NCBI GenBank assembly: GCA_016800925.1
Contig: JABCPU010000053.1
Location: 62,001 to 126,000 of the forward strand
Source of the DNA: Suillus spraguei
Taxonomy: Eukaryota > Basidiomycota > Agaricomycetes > Boletales > Suillaceae
Length of the DNA stretch: 64,000 nt
Direction of reading: 5' to 3'
The stretch's first letter is position 1; every line of letters starts with the position of its first letter. The notes below the pieces were generated by a model. It saw nothing but the letters and a program-made list of their open reading frames with translations, did no database searches and was not told the DNA's origin. The position numbers and the translations under genes were made by a program. Positions 57,492-64,000 of the stretch are shown piece after piece.

Positions 57492-60400
57492 TTAACGCTT
57501 CGAGAACCTGGAGTTTGGCGGAAGTAGAGTCTTCGGAAATGTCTTGGAAGAAACATTGCGATCGTGTTTCTGGAGAGCCATCTTCAGATCATCTTGAAGT
57601 TGTTCGCTGGACTTGATCACGTCTTCCCAGTGATGTGCCATAGTCGCACGGTGCCTTGAATAACTCTCCTCCAGAGCTATGAACGAGTTATATTGTGTTG
57701 CACTGGTTGGTCGTAGCAGAATGAACTCTCTTCAGCAACCTATCTTTGTAATGAATCACTCACTATGCATCTGCTAACGCGTGCAAGTCTGCAGCTGCGT
57801 CATGCAGAAGCTCCTCCCTCCCAGCGCGGATTTCTTTGTTGACACTTTTAAATTTGTTCGCGATACCCTTCACTATAACCTAAGACAGAAGTCAGACAGT
57901 GAATGCGTCCAGTCACAATATTAGGAACTTCACAGTCTGGATGTCGTTCAGGACCTGTCAAATAAATGAACAATATGGCAGAAACTCGGGCAGGTTTTCC
58001 TCACATCCACTATGTCCTGGATATCACTGCCCTCATCAAACTTGACGTTACGGCGACTGTTCTCCCCTGGCGACCTCTTTGCACGTTGTTCTTGGCAACT
58101 TTGGACTGGTAAAAAAGCGCGTCAGACGTTCCAAAGTGCCACGCATCCCTGTACTAACCAGACATTTGCTTGACAGAATGGGCACTCGTTTTCAAAGTGA
58201 GAGGAGACGGCGAACATGGCAACCTAACATTTTCAGATCGTACCCGAATGGAGAACGGCTTTCGCGCAGTATGAGATGATTCAAACTCATCATCGGAAAC
58301 CGGTGAGATGACATGGTCCAAATCTGGCCCCTTGGGTTGGCAGGTATTGGTTTCGGGGATGCTATTTCCAAACGCACCATGATTGTTAGATCGAACGTCA
58401 GACTTCAAGCATATCATCGTGGGAGTCTGGACAGCATCACCGAAACCGGGCCGGGTCACCAGTGGCGATGCAAACGAAACAGCTAATTGTTGCTGACGAA
58501 CCGGAACGGAAGGCGAGGGCCTCACACCACGAGGTTCAATCGAACAACCTTCGGCATCGTTGATTCTAACGAGGGTAGGGGGAATATTCGATACTGCGAG
58601 CTGCTCTTGCGGCTTTTCGTTACAAGAGGGAATCTGAGGCAGGGGGGAAGGATCCTGAGACATGATGTCATCCATGGCAACATCGGTAGAAGGCTTTGAG
58701 ACCCCCATATATGTCCCATGCCCATCTTGACGTCCGGTGGGGTGTAAGGCAACTGGAACTGTAACAGACGTCTGAAGGCCCTCTACGGGGTGTTGGCCTT
58801 TACTTGAGAGTATTCCGGTATCCTTGGCCACGCCACGGTCCTTTGCTGAGTCGTGACAACTTTTCACTGGAGTTGGGTCTAGTGTTAGGTCGATACAAAC
58901 AGGGAGTTTGCGTGGGGTCAGTTGTAACAGAGGGGGATCTGAGGAAGCAGGCTGCGAGACACTTAGCTAACGTAATATCACAGAAACCGTCACATACGAT
59001 AATAGGATCCTCGCTCCCTTTCAATGATACTGAATAGTCAATAAAATCGCCGAAGAACATTCCATCCACGTCTCCTGGTGTTATATCCTGAATTGGCTCC
59101 AGCGGATCCGAGTCTGGGGGACTGACCCCTAAAGGTTTCACTCCGTCGGTCGGGGCATGCTGCGCAGTGAATACCTCCTCCCAAGGCGCCCTCTTCGGCT
59201 TGGGAGTACGAGCACGCTCTGAAGTTGATGGTTTCTTTTCTGTGTTCTGAAACAATATCAGTTTTTGACGAGTTAGTGACACCTTGAATAGATCGATGTA
59301 CCACTGCATTAGTGTTTCTAGTCTTACTCTTGGTCAAATTCTTCGGAGCGATGGTGCTCACGCCCGCCCGGTCCATGTCCGTCTTGTATACAATAAGGGG
59401 AGTGGACAGCCAAAGGAAGAAGAAACAGACCTTATTGACTTGCTTTCTTAGTGCCGACTCTGATTCAAAGGACACGGAGGGGCCATTGGTCGCATCGTGA
59501 TGGATGGATTCCACAACTGGTTCTGGTGCGGTGACTATACCAGTGTCAACTTCTGCGGGCTGGTGTTTCGGGTTGATATCTTTGGGCGACTCGAGCTCAG
59601 GCGGCTTCTCGTTCCTGCTTCGCACAGCGCCTGCGCGAGTTTGTCTACCAGAAATCGGGGCTGGAACCTTCTTCGAGGCCGGTTTTGAAGTCCTGACTGC
59701 CTTGGTGCGCGCATTCGTCTTCCCTTTCGAAGTTGCTCCAGGAACTTCATCAAAGTCTACGTTGTCTGGCGCAACAGGTGACAATACCTTCCCTTTTTTG
59801 CCATACTTCCTGGGAGCCTTTGCGACGGTTGTCGACAACGTTGACAGTTCGAATGTGTCGGGCAATATATTTGCTGCACGCTTGACAGGCATGTCACTAC
59901 TAGCAGTGTTACGGGCCTTCTTCTTAGGTGGATGATCGTCCTCTAGAACATCGTGTACTGTCGTGGGAGGATTCGCGTCATCCCTTTTGCGTCGAGTGCC
60001 TGCCAGCTTGACCGGTACATTGGCCGAATCTACGTGTTTTGGTGGTGAAACGCCCCATACAGTTCCTTTGCCTGTTGCCAGCGTCTTCTTCACAGGCGAA
60101 GTGGGTATGATTCCGTGCGCAGTCAGTTGCGCATCGGGTATAGTCTTGCATGGTGGCACTTGGTCATAAGCAGAAGGATCGTTCAAGATGTTGTCGTCGA
60201 GATGTATATTATCGATTGGTCCTGGGTGACTGGGCTCTTTGCTGGATGGTGTACATGGCCTCTTGACTTCCAGGGGGATACTTTCTGGATGGTCTGTCTC
60301 GATAGTACTAGACGACGGTAGAATAGAAGAACGCCTGTCGTCGATGCGGCGTGTCTTGCCAAGTTCTGTTGTTATTGTCTCTACGTTCATATCTGGCTTA

Positions 60401-62836
60401 GCTGATGAAAGTTTTAACCTCTGAGCGGCCTTAGGCGTGGCTCGCATCTCCTCGTCGGAATCCACAATCAACCTCCGCTTGAAAATGCGTTTTGCCGGAG
60501 GTGCTGGTTGAAAACTGTTGCTTTTTGCGCTGAGACTGGGAGCCGGTTCGGCTTTGACACTTTCTACCGGATGGACTATAGGAAAAGCGTTGGTGATAAA
60601 CTTGGGAAGTTTATCGTCGGATATTTCGGTAAGCTTGTCGTCGCCTTCGCCAAACACTGAGGCATGTACTGCGCTAGGGAGTTTGTCTTTTGCAGGACTT
60701 TTGTGAGGTAGAGTAACCGACAGAGGTGCAACTTTTTTCGCAGACTTGGATACGGGTCGAGGTCGGGGAATAGTCTTTGGGGCACACTTAGCGCTGGCGT
60801 GATTTTTGAACTCCTGAACTTTAGGCGTGTCAGCCTGTGTTCGGGGTGGTGCCTGCTGCGTCGGCGGGGATTCTTGCTCAGGGTGGGCGATGGTAGATCG
60901 TGCATCATCCGGGAAGTTTGTTTCGTACACTGTCGACTCTGATGTCAAATATTAATATGGCACCGAACTAGGAGCTTCACCATTTTCAACATGTTTAACT
61001 TTATCCTGCAACTTGCCGAATTATCAGTACAGGGATTGAGAATTAAATTAGCGTAACAACCTCATACTGTGAACCCTGCGGTGATGGTGAGTCGCCCGAG
61101 AGTCTGATGCTATGTGCGAGACCAACACTTCTCCGTTTATTAGCTTGCTTTTGGGGATTTTCACCTATGAAACTGAGCTTGACCTGTTTACAGCTGTTAG
61201 TAAAGTTCGTCGATAACCTCCTTGTACTCACTATACCGCGCCTCCGTAAAGCCTCCATAAGCCTGCTCAAATCCTCCCGTTGGATTTCGAACTTGAAGTA
61301 AAGTTTCTGACCTGCCGGGATGTCCAACGATACGTCTCCCACACTTGGTGGAGTTGTTAAATCGACATGGACAGCGACTTTGCTGTGTGGTGGCGCATTT
61401 GACACATCGATTATGATAGAGCGTATATGACCATAGGATATCTTCAAACTGTCGCAGACATCGTCCTAGCGACAATAATCAGCGAGGCGCACGACAGTGT
61501 GGTAGATATATTCACCTGCACAATAACGTTGGCAAGGAAACATTCTCTATCCAGGTGCAAGCGGTCAAATGCAGTCGGTTGAGGATAACATTTGCCGCAT
61601 ACATCGACCTCGTCCAAGGCAAATGATTGAGGGCTGCTCCAGGGAGTGAATTAGTCTGCTCTGCATTACTAAATCAAAATACTCACAATGTGATATCGCT
61701 CTCGGCCAAAGTATCCAAGATCTTCATTACCGTATCCTCCCAGTGCGAGCTGCTAATGTATTGGAGGATATCAACTAGTTCTGAACTGCAACTGAAATGC
61801 TTCTCAGAACCAAAAAGGCTCTTGATGAACTCTGTTCGTTTTGTTGCCCCTTTCTCCGTTTGGTTCGTTCTCGGGATCAGCCACCCCACTATGTCCAGAA
61901 GGGCCTCGATTACAAGGTAGTCTAAGTAGAGTCAGACAAACCCCTTACGACAGAGCGTCATGCAGACTTACCCTTGGACTGTGAGATTGCGATGCCGATG
62001 AGCGACCTAAGAACTAGTTTGAGACCATGATTGAATGAAAAATGAAAAAAATCTACCCCCCAAGAACGGCATGATCCCGTAGCCTCCGTTGATTGCCTGG
62101 ATTTCCACTAAGCGTTTCATGTAACAGAGAATATGCCTATCAATAAAGTCGTCATAAATTATATGACAAATGAGCGCATATATGCTACTATCAATACTCA
62201 CAGTCTTTTGTGTTCGTGGTAAAAGTGTCAGGGAGGCGTCCTGGTAAAAGAAGAGCGTGCATATAGTCGGATAAAACGCTAATGCAATGGTTTCCTTGGT
62301 CATATCTGCCAATTTCAGGGCTTAGACAGATACTTGAAAAAAAAATAACTTCAGAATCTCATTGTACCATCACTGTTTTTGTCAAGAAAATCCTATATTT
62401 TATCCAGATAAGTCTGGTCACAAAGGATACTGCAAGAAGGAAGGCCGTACCAGAACACCTGATAAAAGCGCAACCGCGACCTCATTCCACCAGGCGCTTA
62501 GTTGGAGATTTTGAACATTCAGAGCATTTCTTAGTTTTTCATCGATTACTTTACGAAGTACAGCAGAGGAAAGCTGAAGCGCAGGTCCAGGAACGGCAGC
62601 ATACAAGGGCAATAGAGGTCGACGAAGGATAGAACGAAGTTTTGATATTGATTGTGAGGACGGAGACGATGATTTCTAAATAAATTTAAGCATCCGATTT
62701 CAATATGAAGTTGATCACTCACCAAAAGAATAAGGTAAGAAGTAAACTGGCTGACAACATCGCTGACGCGCTTGTCGATTCCACTTTGTTTGACGGCAGC
62801 TTTGAGCGCCTCTACGGCCCCTTCAAGCTCTGTCAT
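57492..62836 (-). CDS. Large protein with Red1/SYCP2-like architecture (candidate meiotic axis protein)
   Basis: Exons chain into one protein of roughly 1,500 residues. The N-terminus (MTELEGAVEALKAAVKQSGI ... LILLKSSSPSSQSISKLRSI ... SSELVDILQYISSSHWEDTV) is helical, like an ARM repeat. A compact domain follows: AFDRLHLDRECFLANVI, SLKISYGHIRSIIIDVSN, KVAVHVDLTTPP, and LYFKFEIQREDLSRLMEALR with RRGI. These beta-strands plus a final helix look like a PH/Spt16M fold. A tiny exon (DKVKHVEN, about 60997-60973) joins it to a disordered Pro/Lys/Ser-rich region of about 900 residues (ESTVYETNFPDDARST onward). The end is a coiled coil: GSDIQDIVDV|LNDIQT|VIVK, GIANKFKSVNKEIRAGREEL, HHWEDVIKSSEQLQDDLKMA, ending NSRFSKR. 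That order is the one known for Red1/SYCP2/Rec10 chromosome-axis proteins. The assignment is by architecture, not by sequence match. Confidence 0.5.
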
Positions 62837-63138
62837 TCGCGCGAGACTAGTTTGGAGTTATATGAGCACAGGTGTGATCCTTGTTCTGCTTCTTGCGTGG
62901 GTTCACAGTGGGAGATACCGATACAGAGCTGACTCTAAGTCCCGTGTAATATTATCACGTGATAATGTCTTTCTATCATGTGATTGACGCGGAGTTTCAA
63001 TTTGTACAAATGTATTTTAAGCCAACTGCCAACTAAATTCCAGGTTGGATATCTTCTCGTACGCCTTCTTGTAATACTTATTGTGTACCCACCGCCCTCC
63101 TGCGTTACCCAAAAACTGGCATTCAACCGGAAAAATAA
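62837..63138. promoter_or_regulatory. Shared divergent promoter region
   Basis: A 302-base head-to-head spacer between the axis-like gene (minus) and the TEA-domain gene (plus). It contains an imperfect inverted repeat around 62945-62982 ('tatcacgtgataa' and 'tatcatgtgatt'), with the palindrome TATCACGTGATA and its E-box core CACGTG. No TATA box stands out. Confidence 0.45.
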
Positions 63139-64000
63139 ATGGAATCTATTAAGGAGGAAGTTGGACCACTGTTACTCCTGCCTGAGTCATGGGAGGTACC
63201 TGTTGTCCCCGCCGCCCTCCGTATGAAGACGCCATTGTCAAACATCAAGCTCAAGCAATCCCGGTATGAAGATATCTGGAGCGAGGACGTGCATGCTGCA
63301 TTTATGGAAGGTAGGGAGCGCGTCGCCGAAATTGACATTCTTGTAGAGTCGTAACTAAGAGTATATTTAAGCCGTTGCCATCTACCCACCAATGGGAAAG
63401 CGGCGGCTCAGATATGTACGTATATTAAAAGAAGATCAAGATGAAACTGCAGATTCGTCCCGCCTCGTCAAGTCGTTCGGTCGGTGTCAACTCATTCAGT
63501 CGTACATTCTAGAGAAGACCGGTAAGAACCGTACTCGGAAGCAAGTATCAAGTCATCTTCAAAGATTGAAGAAAAAGTACCTGAACGATACAACCAGTCC
63601 GTTATCTCAGTGTTGGCATGCTTTCCTACTGAATTACACTTTGCAGGGCGTGCATTGTTCTTGGAGATTTCACAGTTAACTCAGGAGCATTCTGACCGTG
63701 AAGAACCGCCATCTTCCGAAGGACTCCAGATAGAAAATTCTCCGCCTCTGTCTTTGTCCTCCAATCGGGCTTCATCCTCTGGTGACATCGTCCAGTATGA
63801 GTTCGAAGAACGAAAACCGGGTGCTACGTCTGCCAATTCTGCCAACGGATCCTGTTTCACATGCCATTACGCCGACAACGGACGCCATTTATCGTTTAGT
63901 GAACAAGATAAGGTATCCGACTCCTCGATAGTTGCTCAGGTCACACCGGCTTTGCCAATGGGGATTCCATCAGAAGAAGATTCAGTCAGTATTGGTTCTG
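63139..64000 (+). CDS. TEA/ATTS-domain transcription factor (Tec1/AbaA type), cut by window end
   Basis: The DNA-binding TEA domain is complete. Exon 1 (MESIKEEVGPLLLLPESWEV ... LKQSRYEDIWSEDVHAAFME) splices over an intron ending TTTAAG to AVAIYPPMGKRRLRYVRILK. FGRCQLIQSYILEKTGKNRT and RKQVSSHLQRLKKKYLND follow. The last helix (RKQVSSHLQ) is the signature used for MCAT-site recognition. An insertion of about 18 residues (KEDQDETADSSRLVKS) separates helices 1 and 2. After about 63600 another intron is needed; the exact donor is unclear. The next exon reads ALFLEISQLTQEHSDREEPP and stays open to the window end with Ser-rich sequence. In Dikarya these factors control hyphal and conidial development. 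Confidence 0.9.

Noticed and set aside
59504..60169. Plus-strand frames opposite the axis-like gene
   Set aside because: Antisense shadows of the Pro/Lys-rich disordered region.
1..64000. Bacterial-style features (operons, CRISPR arrays, ribosome binding sites, attachment sites)
   Set aside because: Genes are intron-rich and eukaryotic; no array of direct repeats with spacers and no prokaryotic signals were seen.

Overview
The window looks like a piece of a filamentous basidiomycete genome, most likely an Agaricomycete. Nearly every gene is split by many short GT-AG introns of about 45-70 bases, several with CTNAC-like branch sites. Genes are dense and on both strands, and the proteins are fungal types (Bud4, Rsp5, Ubc6, a TEA/Tec1 factor, a TmpA-like membrane protein). 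I cannot name the species. Gene models were built by eye, by splicing reading frames at GT-AG sites.

Layout. 0.2-6.7 kb: a STRAP-type WD40 protein, a sulfate permease and a mitochondrial TACO1/YebC translation factor. 6.8-24 kb: a duplicated accessory block with two large NYN-nuclease genes, a methyltransferase with a broken 5' end, a tRNA-derived tandem repeat, relics of TACO1, NYN and MRP10, and two intact genes (a Bud4/anillin-like septation protein and the mitoribosomal protein MRP10). 24.3-41.5 kb: a compact housekeeping run (UBC6, SF3A1, MRPL31, CMS1, an ERI1-like exonuclease, a TmpA-like membrane protein, NDC80, MOG1, an MIT/coiled-coil protein). 41.9-45.6 kb: almost gene-free. 45.6-55.8 kb: RSP5, the mRNA cap methyltransferase, an M1 aminopeptidase and a small acidic protein. 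55.8-57.5 kb: a gene-poor gap. 57.5-62.8 kb: a large protein whose domain order (helical N-terminus, PH-like domain, long disordered middle, C-terminal coiled coil) suggests a meiotic chromosome-axis protein of the Red1/SYCP2 class. The window ends inside a TEA-domain transcription factor.

The most informative signal is the history of the 6-24 kb block. The ancestral order seems to have been TACO1-NYN-MRP10. In three derived copies different members survive: TACO1+NYN at 5.6-9.3 kb; NYN with a TACO1 relic and an MRP10 relic at 14.5-17.9 kb; MRP10 with an NYN relic at 23.2-24.0 kb. Two of the three ancestral genes handle mitochondrial translation, and the window also carries mitoribosomal MRPL31. 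Several genes share short promoters head to head (SF3A1/MRPL31, CMS1/ERI1, NDC80/MOG1, axis-like protein/TEC1). Three genes differ by what looks like one missing base from the frame their families require; these may be assembly errors or real mutations.
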